The position numbers and the translations under genes were made by a program. The notes beneath the pieces are model-generated. The model was not told the origin of the DNA and made no database searches. It worked only from the letters and a program-made list of their open reading frames with translations. Source: Martinezella rhizogenes (GTDB lineage: Bacteria > Pseudomonadota > Alphaproteobacteria > Rhizobiales > Rhizobiaceae). Taken from it: a DNA stretch of 64,000 nucleotides. The stretch is taken from positions 124,001-188,000 of the forward strand of contig JAAMEZ010000021.1 of the NCBI GenBank assembly GCA_013322215.1, given 5' to 3'. Positions 1 to 7,981 of this stretch are shown here, in pieces; positions within the stretch are counted from its first letter, which is position 1, and each line of letters opens with the position of its first letter.

Positions 1-342
1 CACGCCGCCGGTGTCGAAGAGAATGATGATATCCCGCCGCATCTTGCCTGCGGCATGCAGCAGGCCCGTCAGCTTGGCGCCATGTACTTCGCCAATCGCA
101 CCGCCCATGAAGCGCCCTTCCTGGGCAGCCACCAGAACGGCGCGGCCGTCGATGCGACCGGTGCCGACGATGATGCCGTCATCGAACTGCCGAGGTAGAT
201 CGAAGAGCCCAAGATGAGGGCTCGTCTCCCGCCGTTCCGGGCCTAGAAATTCGGTGAAGCTGTCGGCATCGAGCAGATGCGATAACCGGCCGCGGGCAGA
301 TTCTTCATACCAGCTTCGGCGCAGTTTGTGAGGATTGTTCAT
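1..342 (-). CDS. mdcD: Malonate decarboxylase beta subunit MdcD, 5' part only
   Basis: Carboxyltransferase-type subunit that, with the gamma subunit MdcE, decarboxylates malonyl-S-ACP to acetyl-S-ACP in biotin-independent malonate decarboxylase. The first 114 codons are in the window (start MNNPHKLRRSWYEESARGRL); the rest lies beyond the left edge. Seen: an N-terminal part typical of MdcD, with GLFDLPRQFDDGIIVGTG, GRFMGGAIGEVHGAK and DIIILFDTGGV, the crotonase-like acyl-CoA carboxyltransferase core. The ATG overlaps the mdcC stop codon as ATGA, so the two are translationally coupled. MdcE and the prosthetic-group genes are expected outside the window. Confidence 0.93.
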   Translation of the reverse strand, partial: MNNPHKLRRSWYEESARGRLSHLLDADSFTEFLGPERRETSPHLGLFDLPRQFDDGIIVGTGRIDGRAVLVAAQEGRFMGGAIGEVHGAKLTGLLHAAGKMRRDIIILFDTGGV

Positions 343-650
343 TCTGGCTTCTCCATCAGCCGCACGCCTTGGGCCAGGCGCAGCGCCACCATGTCGGGCC
401 GTGCTCCGCCATCATTGATCGTGATGCGCAGACCGCCGGCAGCTGAGCGCGCCGCGAAATCCTCGGTAACCGCTGCCCACAGCTCGGCGAAACCATGGGC
501 AGGCGTCGCGATCTCGATGACGCAACGGTCGGGCGCCTCCCGCCGTTCAAGCAATATCTCCAGGTTGCCCGAAGCGACGACGCCCACCAGAGCCATGGCG
601 CGGGTTCCGCCGGTCTGCGTCGATTTCAATTCATAGAGCAGGTTTTCCAT
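339..650 (-). CDS. mdcC: Malonate decarboxylase acyl carrier protein (delta subunit) MdcC
   Basis: Small acyl carrier subunit (103 residues, usual for the family) of malonate decarboxylase. In this family a serine near residue 25 carries the 2'-(5''-phosphoribosyl)-3'-dephospho-CoA arm that holds the malonyl/acetyl thioester. Here the candidate is Ser27 in GVVASGNLEILLE. The C-terminal INDGGARPDMVALRLAQG segment also fits. It sits 10 nt after mdcA and overlaps mdcD by 4 nt, inside the mdcA-C-D order known from characterised clusters. Confidence 0.92.
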   Translation of the reverse strand: MENLLYELKSTQTGGTRAMALVGVVASGNLEILLERREAPDRCVIEIATPAHGFAELWAAVTEDFAARSAAGGLRITINDGGARPDMVALRLAQGVRLMEKPE

Positions 651-660
651 GGCAGCGGCC

Positions 661-2310
661 TTACCAATTGCGGAACCGGGAAGGCGGCCTGTACAGGCCG
701 CCGGAGGCGAGCATCAGATCCTTGATGGAGTGCGCAGCCAGCAGGCTGCGATCGGCATCCAAGGGATCGATTCCAAGATCTTCGGGGCGCTGGATGACTT
801 TGCGCTGACGTAGGTGTTCCACCATCTTGCGGTCCCGGGCGCGGCCGACCTCGGTGTAGCCTGCCACGCCGCGGATCGCCTGCTCCCGCTCGTCCTTGTC
901 ACGGCACAGCAACAGATTGGCGATCCCTTCTTCCGTCACGATGTGGCTGACGTCGTCACCGTAAACCATCACGGGAGCCAGATCGAGCTGCAGCTTGTCG
1001 GCCAGATCCAGGGCGGCCAGACGCTCGACGAACATCGGCACCATGCCATCGCCGAAGGTTTCGCCGATCTGGACGACCAGTTTGCGTCCGCGACGCAGGG
1101 CAGGGGTAGCTGCAGCAGGGTCGGCTTCCTCGCCCGCACGCAGCCAGGCTTCGCTCGGATGGCGCCGACCTCGCGCATCCGATCCCATATTGGGGGCACC
1201 GCCGAAGCCGGCGACCCTGCTGCCGGTCACGGTCGAACTGTTGCCGGAAAGGTCGATCTGCAAGGTCGAGCCGATGAACATGTCGCAGGCATAGAGTCCG
1301 GCGGTCTGGCAGAAGGCGCGGTTGGAGCGCAGTGAGCCGTCAGGCCCGGTGAAAAAAATGTCGGGGCGAGCCCGCATATAATCTTCCATGCCCACTTCGG
1401 ATCCGAAGCAATGGATCTGCTCCACCCATCCGGCTTCGATGGCGGGGATCAGAGTGGGGTGAGGGTTCAGCGCCCAGTTCGTGCAGACCTTGCCCTTCAA
1501 TCCCAGCCGTTCGCCGTAGGTCGGCAGCAGCAACTCGATGGCCGCGGTGTTGAAGCCGATGCCATGGTTCAGGCGGCGCACGCCATAGGGCGCATACAGT
1601 CCCTTGATGGCCAGCATTGCCGTCAGGATTTGCGTTTCGGTAATGGCCGCCGGATCGCGCGTGAACAGCGGTTCCACATAGAAGGGGCGTTTAGCGTCCA
1701 CCACGAAATGAACCTGGTCGGCAGGAATGTCGACGCGCGGCACGCGATCGACGATCTCGCCCACCTGGGCGATGACCAGTCCCTTGCCGAAGCTCGTGGC
1801 TTCCACGACCGTTGGTGTGTCTTCCGTATTCGGCCCGGTATAGAGATTTCCCGCCTTGTCCGCGCTGACCGCGGCGATGAGCGCCACCTGTGGCGTCAGA
1901 TCAATGAAGTAGCGGGCGAAGAGTTCCAGATAGGTGTGAACGGCACCCAGTTCGATCTGGCCGCCGAACATCATGCGCGCGATGCGGGCCGACTGCGGGC
2001 CGGAATAAGAAAAATCGAGCTTTCGGGCGACGCCGCTTTCGAAAATATCGAGGTGTTCCGGCAAGACCACGCCCGACTGTACCATATGCAGGTCGTGTAT
2101 CTTGGCGACATCGACTTTGGACAGCGCCTTGGCCAGCAGGTCGGCCTGTTTCTGATTGTCGCCTTCGAGGCAAACGCGATCCCCAGGCTTCAGGATCGCT
2201 TCAAGGAAAGCGACGAGGTGCTGTGGGTCGACAAGCTTGCCGGCGGAGAAGCGCTGGCCGGCTTCGAGACGTGCCAGTCTGTCGCGGCCCTTTGTGTTCC
2301 AATCTCGCAT
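661..2310 (-). CDS. mdcA: Malonate decarboxylase alpha subunit MdcA (acetyl-S-ACP:malonate ACP transferase)
   Basis: Transfers the acyl carrier protein between acetate and malonate, generating malonyl-S-ACP (CoA-transferase-like fold). The product is 549 residues, normal for MdcA. Recognisable stretches are GDRVCLEGDNQKQADLLAKAL near the N terminus, LDFSYSGPQSARIARM, GLYAPYGVRRLNHGIGFNTAAIELLLP, and the C-terminal GIANLLLCRDKDEREQAIRGVAGYTEVG. I chose the ATG at 2310 because AAAGGG lies 9 nt upstream; an in-frame TTG at 2334 would add 8 residues. It is the first gene of a minus-strand mdcA-C-D operon and diverges from madL. Confidence 0.95.
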   Translation of the reverse strand: MRDWNTKGRDRLARLEAGQRFSAGKLVDPQHLVAFLEAILKPGDRVCLEGDNQKQADLLAKALSKVDVAKIHDLHMVQSGVVLPEHLDIFESGVARKLDFSYSGPQSARIARMMFGGQIELGAVHTYLELFARYFIDLTPQVALIAAVSADKAGNLYTGPNTEDTPTVVEATSFGKGLVIAQVGEIVDRVPRVDIPADQVHFVVDAKRPFYVEPLFTRDPAAITETQILTAMLAIKGLYAPYGVRRLNHGIGFNTAAIELLLPTYGERLGLKGKVCTNWALNPHPTLIPAIEAGWVEQIHCFGSEVGMEDYMRARPDIFFTGPDGSLRSNRAFCQTAGLYACDMFIGSTLQIDLSGNSSTVTGSRVAGFGGAPNMGSDARGRRHPSEAWLRAGEEADPAAATPALRRGRKLVVQIGETFGDGMVPMFVERLAALDLADKLQLDLAPVMVYGDDVSHIVTEEGIANLLLCRDKDEREQAIRGVAGYTEVGRARDRKMVEHLRQRKVIQRPEDLGIDPLDADRSLLAAHSIKDLMLASGGLYRPPSRFRNW

Positions 2311-2485
2311 TTCGATTGCCCTTTGTATGCGCAAGAGAGCGTTTTCGTGCGTTCACTATATATATAATTGCCATAAACGCAATAATGTGTATTTTAATCT
2401 CTCCATACGACATCTTTGTATTCATGGGAGGAGAACAAATGTCGATCTTGTATTTTTTCAGATACGCATGCGAGGAGGGGCATCC
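2311..2485. promoter_or_regulatory. Divergent mdcA/madL promoter region
   Basis: AT-rich stretch separating the malonate decarboxylase operon from the transporter genes. It holds an alternating TA run at 2357-2366 followed directly by the inverted repeat ATTGC-N7-GCAAT at 2367-2383. Position and symmetry fit an operator for the GntR regulator encoded at 3941-4609; in Acinetobacter the GntR repressor MdcY controls mdc genes. The operator role is inferred from position only. Confidence 0.45.
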
Positions 2486-2908
2486 ATGGTGATCTCCGGC
2501 GTCGCAATGCTTGCTCTTTGTACCCTCTTGGGGAGTATCCTCGGCGACCTCCTGGGGATAGCGCTTGGTGTGAAGGCGAATGTCGGCGGCGTCGGCATAG
2601 CCATGATCCTGCTCATCGCCACGCGGCTATGGCTGAGCAGGCGAGGCCTGTTGACGCTGCCGCTCAAACTCGGTGTCGAGTTCTGGGGCTCCCTCTACAT
2701 TCCGATCGTCGTTGCCATGGCCGCGCAACAGAATGTGCTGGTGGCTGCGCGCAGCGGTCCGCTGGTGCTGATTGCCGGGATCGTGACCGTTTTCGTTTGC
2801 TTCGCAACCGTCGCACTGATGAGCCGTATCGGCGAGAGAGGCGAAACGATGGATGAGATTGAAGCAAAGGCCAGAGGTGAGCTTGCCGCCTCGGTCGATC
2901 CGGTCTGA
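2486..2908 (+). CDS. madL: Malonate transporter subunit MadL
   Basis: Small membrane subunit of the two-component MadL/MadM malonate transporter (sodium-dependent in the characterised system). The 140-residue product has about four hydrophobic segments (MLALCTLLGSILGDLLGIAL, GGVGIAMILLIATRLWL, FWGSLYIPIVVAMAA, VLIAGIVTVFVCFATVAL). The ATG at 2486 is preceded by GAGGAGGGG about 5 nt upstream; upstream in-frame codons have no such site. madM follows 11 nt later. Placement opposite mdcA links uptake to decarboxylation. Confidence 0.92.
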   Translation: MVISGVAMLALCTLLGSILGDLLGIALGVKANVGGVGIAMILLIATRLWLSRRGLLTLPLKLGVEFWGSLYIPIVVAMAAQQNVLVAARSGPLVLIAGIVTVFVCFATVALMSRIGERGETMDEIEAKARGELAASVDPV

Positions 2909-2919
2909 GGGAGGCGGTC

Positions 2920-3684
2920 ATGGAGATTCTGAAACACGGCTTGACCGCCAACAACCTGCTCGCCGCATTTGCGATCGTTGGATTGGTCATGTGGCTGTCC
3001 AATGCCATCTCGAAATATGTCCTGTTTGGCCGCGTCCACGGCTCGGCCATCGCAATCGTCTTGGGGCTTGCCGCGGCCTTTGCTGCAGGTCTGTGGACGG
3101 GAGGCGAGAAGGGGGTGGTGGATATTCCAATCCTCAGTGGCATCGGCCTGATGGGTGGGGCCATGCTGCGTGATTTCGCCATCGTCGCCACGGCCTTTGA
3201 AGTGGACGTTGCGCAGGCTCGCAAGGCTGGCGCTGTCGGCGCACTGGCCCTGGGCCTCGGTACGCTGCTCCCGTTCATCGTCGGCTCGTTGCTCGCCGTC
3301 GCTTTCGGTTACACGGATGCCGTATCCATAACGACGATCGGTGCTGGTGCCGTTACCTACATTGTGGGACCTGTGACGGGTGCCGCTCTGGGCGCAAGCT
3401 CGGCCGTGATCGCGCTGTCGATTGCGACCGGTGTTTTCAAGGCGGTCCTTGTCATGGTCGGAACCCCGATTGTCGCCAGGGCGATCGGTCTCGACAATCC
3501 TCGCAGCGCCATGGTGTTCGGTGGCCTGATGGGAACCGTCAGCGGCGTGTCGGGCGGCTTGGCGGCAACCGATCGCCGTCTCGTTCCCTATGGCGCACTG
3601 ACGGCAACGTTTCATACGGGGCTGGGCTGCCTCGTTGCGCCTTCGATCCTTTACCTTGCCGTGCGAGCGATCGCAGGAGGCTGA
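2920..3684 (+). CDS. madM: Malonate transporter subunit MadM
   Basis: Large membrane subunit of the MadLM malonate transporter, 254 residues, of normal length. Seen: several hydrophobic helices and the family stretches SGIGLMGGAMLRDFAIVATAFEVD and GAGAVTYIVGPVTGAALGASSAVIALSIATGVFKAV. It starts with ATG after TGAGGGAGGCGGTC, 11 nt after the madL stop, so both are almost certainly cotranscribed. A small ORF and a GntR regulator gene follow on the same strand. Confidence 0.93.
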   Translation: MEILKHGLTANNLLAAFAIVGLVMWLSNAISKYVLFGRVHGSAIAIVLGLAAAFAAGLWTGGEKGVVDIPILSGIGLMGGAMLRDFAIVATAFEVDVAQARKAGAVGALALGLGTLLPFIVGSLLAVAFGYTDAVSITTIGAGAVTYIVGPVTGAALGASSAVIALSIATGVFKAVLVMVGTPIVARAIGLDNPRSAMVFGGLMGTVSGVSGGLAATDRRLVPYGALTATFHTGLGCLVAPSILYLAVRAIAGG

Positions 3685-3690
3685 GCCTAT

Positions 3691-3858
3691 ATGGGAAAGC
3701 CGGTCGAAACGGTGCAGGAGAAGGCGCTCGGACGCCGTGTCCTGTACAAGATCGCCGAGGGCGATTTCAGGGCGCTCGGCGATACCTCGATGCTGGCCGA
3801 TCGGGCCGTCTTCAACTACCTCGTCGCCAATGGGCAGACCAAGGGGGATGCGGCCTGA
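3691..3858 (+). CDS. Small hypothetical protein (55 aa) after madM
   Basis: Short ORF (start MGKPVETVQEKALGRRVLYK, end VANGQTKGDAA) with a good Shine-Dalgarno (CAGGAGG about 10 nt upstream, overlapping the madM end). It begins 6 nt after the madM stop and ends 82 nt before the GntR gene. I do not recognise a family. It is hydrophilic, with no signal peptide or membrane segment. Position and RBS argue for translation; it could also be the surviving N terminus of a longer lost gene. Confidence 0.45.
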   Translation: MGKPVETVQEKALGRRVLYKIAEGDFRALGDTSMLADRAVFNYLVANGQTKGDAA

Positions 3859-3940
3859 TGCTTCATATAGATTGCTATCTGTCGAATTGGATGGTGTAAA
3901 AACCGAATGGTTGGCCGCCAAATCGGAAGCAAGGTTTGAA

Positions 3941-4609
3941 ATGACGGAATTTGACGAAGCAGGATCGATCGGTCAGCGCATTAAATTGGTGCTGATGGAC
4001 GAGATTTCCTCCGGTGCCATAAGGCCTGGCACAAGTTTGGACGAAGCAACGCTCAGCAGCCGTTTTGGTGCTTCTCGCACGCCGGTGAGGGACGCTCTAC
4101 GTCAGCTGGAGGCGATCGGCCTGGTCGAAATCCGGCCGCGACGCGGTGCAACGGTCCTGCCGCTGACCTTGCCGCGGCTGATGGAGATGTTCGAAGTGAC
4201 CGCAGAGATGGAATGCATGTGCGTCCGTCTGGCAACCCATCGGATAACAGGCGTGGAACGCGCGGTTCTGGCCGAAATTCATGAGGCTTCCGCGCTTGCT
4301 GCGAAGTCAGACGATTTCGAACAGTATGACAAGCTCAATTTGTCCTTCCACGAAACATTGTACCGTGGTGCGCATAACGAGTTTCTGTTTGATGAATTGA
4401 TGAGGCTGCGTGCAAGGCTTCTGCCATTCCGCAGGACTCAGCTGCGCCAACCGAAGCGATTGACAGCGTCATTCCTTGAGCACGAGGCGATCCTGCGAGC
4501 CATGATGCGCGGCGATGCGGCGGAAGCGGCCCTGGTCATGCGCGAGCACATGCTGAATGCGGCTTTGGCATTGGCGCGCTATATGGAAATCGGCGAGGGA
4601 GCCGAATGA
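3941..4609 (+). CDS. GntR-family transcriptional regulator (FCD type), probable malonate regulator
   Basis: DNA-binding repressor or activator of the FadR/FCD subfamily. Residues about 8-75 form the winged helix (SIGQRIKLVLMDEISSGAIR, then LSSRFGASRTPVRDALRQLEAIGLVEIRPRRGATV) and residues about 85-215 are the all-helical FCD ligand domain with its usual metal-site pattern (FHETLYRGAHNEFL, HEAILRAMMRGDAAEAALVMREHM). The 222-residue length is typical. The open frame extends upstream, but ATG 3941 gives a family-like N terminus. Next to mad/mdc genes it is the likely equivalent of MdcY, inferred from context. Confidence 0.85.
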   Translation: MTEFDEAGSIGQRIKLVLMDEISSGAIRPGTSLDEATLSSRFGASRTPVRDALRQLEAIGLVEIRPRRGATVLPLTLPRLMEMFEVTAEMECMCVRLATHRITGVERAVLAEIHEASALAAKSDDFEQYDKLNLSFHETLYRGAHNEFLFDELMRLRARLLPFRRTQLRQPKRLTASFLEHEAILRAMMRGDAAEAALVMREHMLNAALALARYMEIGEGAE

Positions 4610-4706
4610 ATACCCAAACGATTCCACCGTCGTGTAGGTTGTCTGGTTCTAGGTTTTTCCGAACAAGGGTGCGTGACGAGTTCGCAGGAAATTGGGACCG
4701 CCGCGG

Positions 4707-6023
4707 CTAGTTGATTTTGACGGGCTGAGCAGCATCCGAACCGCTTCCCAGTCTGCTGTGGTTCGTCGGCTTTCGAGGTATTTCGAGTGTGATGGTAAGG
4801 CCGCTGGCAGCAGGCAGCGTCGCAAACACGCGACCGCCATGACGCTCGATCGCCTGCCGGGTGATTGCCAGACCAAGCCCATATCCGTCCCCGGTCACGG
4901 CATCGTTGCCGCGTGAAAAGGGTTGAAAGATGCGCTCCAGCTCATCTCGCCTGACACCCGGCCCCTGATCGGCGACGCGAATATTGAGGAGATCGTCCTT
5001 TATCTCGCAAAGCACGGCGATGCGTGAGTGGACATCCGTGTATTTGACGGCGTTTCGCACGACGTTTTCCAGCGCCCTGTAGATCAACTCCCCCTCGACT
5101 TCCGCCGGGAATGAGCCGCCGATGCTGGTGGTGATCGAAACATCCCGTGCCTGCGCCTCGAATGCTGCATCGCCCAGGATTTCGTTCAGAAGTTCGATGA
5201 CATCGAGGGATTGGGTTTTCAACGGCATGCTTGAGGTGGCGGTCAGCCGGGCAAGTGTCAGGATTTCACCCACCAGCACATCAAGGCGCTCGACCTCGCG
5301 GTCCATACGGTCCAGCATGGCATCGAGTTTAGCCGGGCTTTGCCGCAGGACGCCCACGACGGCTTGCAGGCGGGACAATGGCGAGCGCAATTCGTGAGAT
5401 ACATCGTGAAACAGCTGCTGCTGTGCATCCTGAAGCTCCTGCAATCGCGCGGCGCTGGCATCGAAGTCGTGCGCGAGCGCCGTGACTTCGTCCGTTCGTC
5501 CCGCCATCTTGTCGCCGATGCGGAAGTCGAAGCGGCCATTTGCAAGCGCGCTCAGGCCGTTTCGCAGATGCACGACAGGGCGGATGAGATATCGGGCAAG
5601 CGCACCTGCCGCAATCGTGCTCGAAATCAGGATCGTGAGCCATGGCAATATGGGAGCAAGGTTTTCAAAGGTGAAACTCATCGGCGTCGCCGCGAAAATT
5701 CGGTAGCAACTCCCGTCCTTCAAGACCGATCGTGTATCCGTCGCGTTCTCCTGGGGGCATGCATTGGCGTTGGCGGTCGTCGACAAGGAAAGGCCAACCG
5801 GTTGTGTTTTTTCGCTCGTGAACACGAAACGTCTGGCGGCGTCCTCGCCATCCTCGATCAGGATGTTTGCAGCAAGGTTGACGAGGAGCGTCCGCCTGTC
5901 CTGTTCCAGCTCACGCGCGAAGGGGACTGCCTGAATGAGCTTGACTGTAACTATGACGACGCCCACGGTTGCTGCGAGCGTCAGCCAGATAATCGTGAAG
6001 AACTTCCAGAAGAGTTTTGGCAT
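4707..6023 (-). CDS. Sensor histidine kinase (CpxA-like)
   Basis: Inner-membrane sensor that phosphorylates the response regulator encoded just upstream. Domains: membrane helix at about residues 8-30, a periplasmic segment to about 120, second helix about 123-145, HAMP about 146-198, then the dimerisation/phosphotransfer helix with FHDVSHELRSPL (His210) and an ATPase domain with ENVVRNAVKY, DQGPGV and GDGYGLGLAI boxes. Start ATG 6023 gives MPKLFWKFFTIIWL, very like CpxA-group kinases. It lies 2 nt after the regulator stop. The pair diverges from an RND pump, so it probably senses envelope stress or pump substrates (inference). Confidence 0.92.
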   Translation of the reverse strand: MPKLFWKFFTIIWLTLAATVGVVIVTVKLIQAVPFARELEQDRRTLLVNLAANILIEDGEDAARRFVFTSEKTQPVGLSLSTTANANACPQENATDTRSVLKDGSCYRIFAATPMSFTFENLAPILPWLTILISSTIAAGALARYLIRPVVHLRNGLSALANGRFDFRIGDKMAGRTDEVTALAHDFDASAARLQELQDAQQQLFHDVSHELRSPLSRLQAVVGVLRQSPAKLDAMLDRMDREVERLDVLVGEILTLARLTATSSMPLKTQSLDVIELLNEILGDAAFEAQARDVSITTSIGGSFPAEVEGELIYRALENVVRNAVKYTDVHSRIAVLCEIKDDLLNIRVADQGPGVRRDELERIFQPFSRGNDAVTGDGYGLGLAITRQAIERHGGRVFATLPAASGLTITLEIPRKPTNHSRLGSGSDAAQPVKIN

Positions 6024-6025
6024 GG

Positions 6026-6709
6026 TCAATCCACGAGCAGTTGATAGCCCAAGCCTCGCACGGACTGGATCCAGGATTGCCCGTCTTCTCGCAGGCCAAG
6101 CTTCTGACGAACGCTGCTGATATGAACATCGATGCGGCGATCGAAGGGCGTAAGCGGCTTTCCGAACGCCTGTTTGGAAATGTCCTGCTTTGATACCAGC
6201 TGGCCGGCGTTGCGAGCAAGGACTTCCAGTAGGCCGAACTCCGTGCCGGTCAGTTCCAGCGGCTCGCCGCACCATTCGGCGCTTCTTTTGCCCGGATGGA
6301 TCACGAGCCGACCTGCTTTTACGGCGTCAATCGACGCGCCCGCCGGCTGGTGCGTCCGGCGCAAGATCGCCCGCAGCCTCGCCGCAAGTTCACCCGGCGA
6401 ACAGGGCTTCGGAACATAATCGTCGGCACCAAGGTTCAGGCCGGATATCCTGTCGATGTCGTCGCCTCTTGCCGTCAGCATCAGTACGGGGATCTGGCTG
6501 AGCTTGCGGATTCTCTGCAGGACTTCGATCCCGTTCATCCGGGGCATCATAATGTCGAGGACGATGATGTCGACGGTATTTGCGGCGGCGGCGGCAATGG
6601 CCGCCCGCCCATCCGTGTCGGTTGCGACGTCATATCCTTCCTCGGTGAGATATTCCTGCAAAAGCATCGTGAGCTCGACATCATCGTCGATAAGAAGAAC
6701 CTTGCTCAT
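6026..6709 (-). CDS. OmpR-family response regulator (CpxR-like)
   Basis: Two-domain response regulator of 227 residues. The receiver domain has the acidic DDD at 8-10, phospho-acceptor Asp52 in IIVLDIMMP, and the conserved Thr/Lys in LMLTARGD and DDYVPKP. The C-terminal winged helix contains LTGTEFGLLEVLARN, FDRRIDVHISSVRQKLG and a final SVRGLGYQLLVD, closest in pattern to CpxR. It is cotranscribed with the kinase (2-nt gap) and faces the efflux genes across a 190-nt region with three ACTTRAC repeats. Confidence 0.93.
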   Translation of the reverse strand: MSKVLLIDDDVELTMLLQEYLTEEGYDVATDTDGRAAIAAAAANTVDIIVLDIMMPRMNGIEVLQRIRKLSQIPVLMLTARGDDIDRISGLNLGADDYVPKPCSPGELAARLRAILRRTHQPAGASIDAVKAGRLVIHPGKRSAEWCGEPLELTGTEFGLLEVLARNAGQLVSKQDISKQAFGKPLTPFDRRIDVHISSVRQKLGLREDGQSWIQSVRGLGYQLLVD

Positions 6710-6779
6710 TCACCCCGTCCATCATTCGTATCGGCAATGCATACAATACAAAGCCGAAGTTCTGGCCAAGTTTTACATA

Positions 6780-6807
6780 ACTTAACACTCACTTGACCGC
6801 ACTTAAC
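6780..6807. promoter_or_regulatory. Three direct ACTTRAC repeats in the divergent efflux promoter
   Basis: ACTTAAC at 6780, ACTTGAC at 6791 and ACTTAAC at 6801 lie at 11- and 10-bp spacing, one helical turn each. OmpR/PhoB-type regulators characteristically bind tandem direct repeats of this period. The middle repeat also contains a TTGACC that could be a -35 element for the pump genes. Binding by the adjacent CpxR-like regulator is inferred. Confidence 0.55.
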
Positions 6808-6901
6808 ATTCGCCCGGCTACTGATTGATGCCGATGAGCTGTGATCGATTGCTCGATTGGAACAGCTCGCGCTCCTGTCAGGAACCGCAAGGAATGCATT
6901 G

Positions 6902-7981
6902 TTGAAAAAGCCGTCCGTAAGATTCGCAGCTGCGTTCGTCGCGGCTATGCTTCTCCTTTCCCTTCCCTTCCGAAATGCCGCAGCAGAACAGGCCGCAGCG
7001 CCCGCTCTTACCGTTTCCCTGGCTACACCAGAGCTGCGGAGCTGGCCTGAAACTGTCCCGGCGAGCGGCTGGCTGAAATCATGGCAGGACGCAATCATAG
7101 CTTCGGAAACGAGTGGCCTGCGCATCACGGACGTCCTGGTCGATGTCGGATCCGTGGTGAAGAAGGGACAGACGCTGGTGCGGCTATCGCAGGACAGTGT
7201 TCTGGCCGAGCTTCGCAAACAGGAAGCTGCTGTAGCGACGGCCAAGGCTAGTCTTGCCAAAGCCACGGCCAACGCAGATCGGGCGCGACAGCTTCGCACC
7301 TCCGGTGCCTTGTCCGCCGAGAAAATCACCGAATATTTTGCCGACGAGCAGACCGCAACCGCAAGCCTCGCATCCGAGGAGGCGGCGCTCGACAGCGAAA
7401 AGATCAAGCTTGGGCAAACGACGATTACGGCCGTGGACGACGGCTTGATAACCTCGCGTTCAGCCGACCTTGGAGCGGTCGTCTCCACCGGCACAGAGTT
7501 GTTTCGCATGGTTCGCCAGCAGCGTGTCGAATGGCAGGCGGAAGTGTCGGCACGCTACCTTCCGAGCATTTCGGAAGGTTTGAAAGCCATCATCAACGGC
7601 CCTGACGGCCGCACGATTGAGGGCAGGGTGCGGCTGGTCGGGCCGTCGGTGAGTACAGATACCAGCCGCGCCATCATCTATGTCGCGCTGCCCACAGATA
7701 TGCAGCCGCGGATCGGATTCTACGTCACAGGCAGCATAGAGCTGCGGATGATGCCGGCCGTGACCGTTCCCGAAACGGCGATCGTTTTCCGCGATGGGCT
7801 CAGTTACGTCTTCGCGGCCGGCAACGACAGCCGGGTGCGACGGATACGGGTGGAAACAGGTCGCCGCAACAATGGCGAGGTCGAGATCGTGTCCGGCCTG
7901 GACCGGTCTGCAAAGGTCGTAACGTCGGGCGGCGCATTCCTGTCGGACAATGATCTTGTCAAGATTGCGGAGACGAACTGA
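6902..7981 (+). CDS. RND efflux membrane fusion protein (HlyD/AcrA family)
   Basis: Periplasmic adaptor joining the RND pump to an outer-membrane channel. The TTG at 6902 is the likely start: AAGGA lies 8 nt upstream and it yields a clean signal peptide (KKPSVRFAAAFVAAMLLLS...NAAA). Beyond it are the lipoyl half (SGLRITDVLVDVGSVVKKGQTLVRL), an alpha-helical hairpin rich in Ala/Lys (ELRKQEAAVATAKASLAKA), the second lipoyl half (TTITAVDDGLITSRSADLGAVVSTG) and beta-barrel/membrane-proximal domains. It ends in TGATG, overlapping the pump gene by 1 nt. No outer-membrane channel gene is adjacent. Confidence 0.9.
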   Translation: MKKPSVRFAAAFVAAMLLLSLPFRNAAAEQAAAPALTVSLATPELRSWPETVPASGWLKSWQDAIIASETSGLRITDVLVDVGSVVKKGQTLVRLSQDSVLAELRKQEAAVATAKASLAKATANADRARQLRTSGALSAEKITEYFADEQTATASLASEEAALDSEKIKLGQTTITAVDDGLITSRSADLGAVVSTGTELFRMVRQQRVEWQAEVSARYLPSISEGLKAIINGPDGRTIEGRVRLVGPSVSTDTSRAIIYVALPTDMQPRIGFYVTGSIELRMMPAVTVPETAIVFRDGLSYVFAAGNDSRVRRIRVETGRRNNGEVEIVSGLDRSAKVVTSGGAFLSDNDLVKIAETN

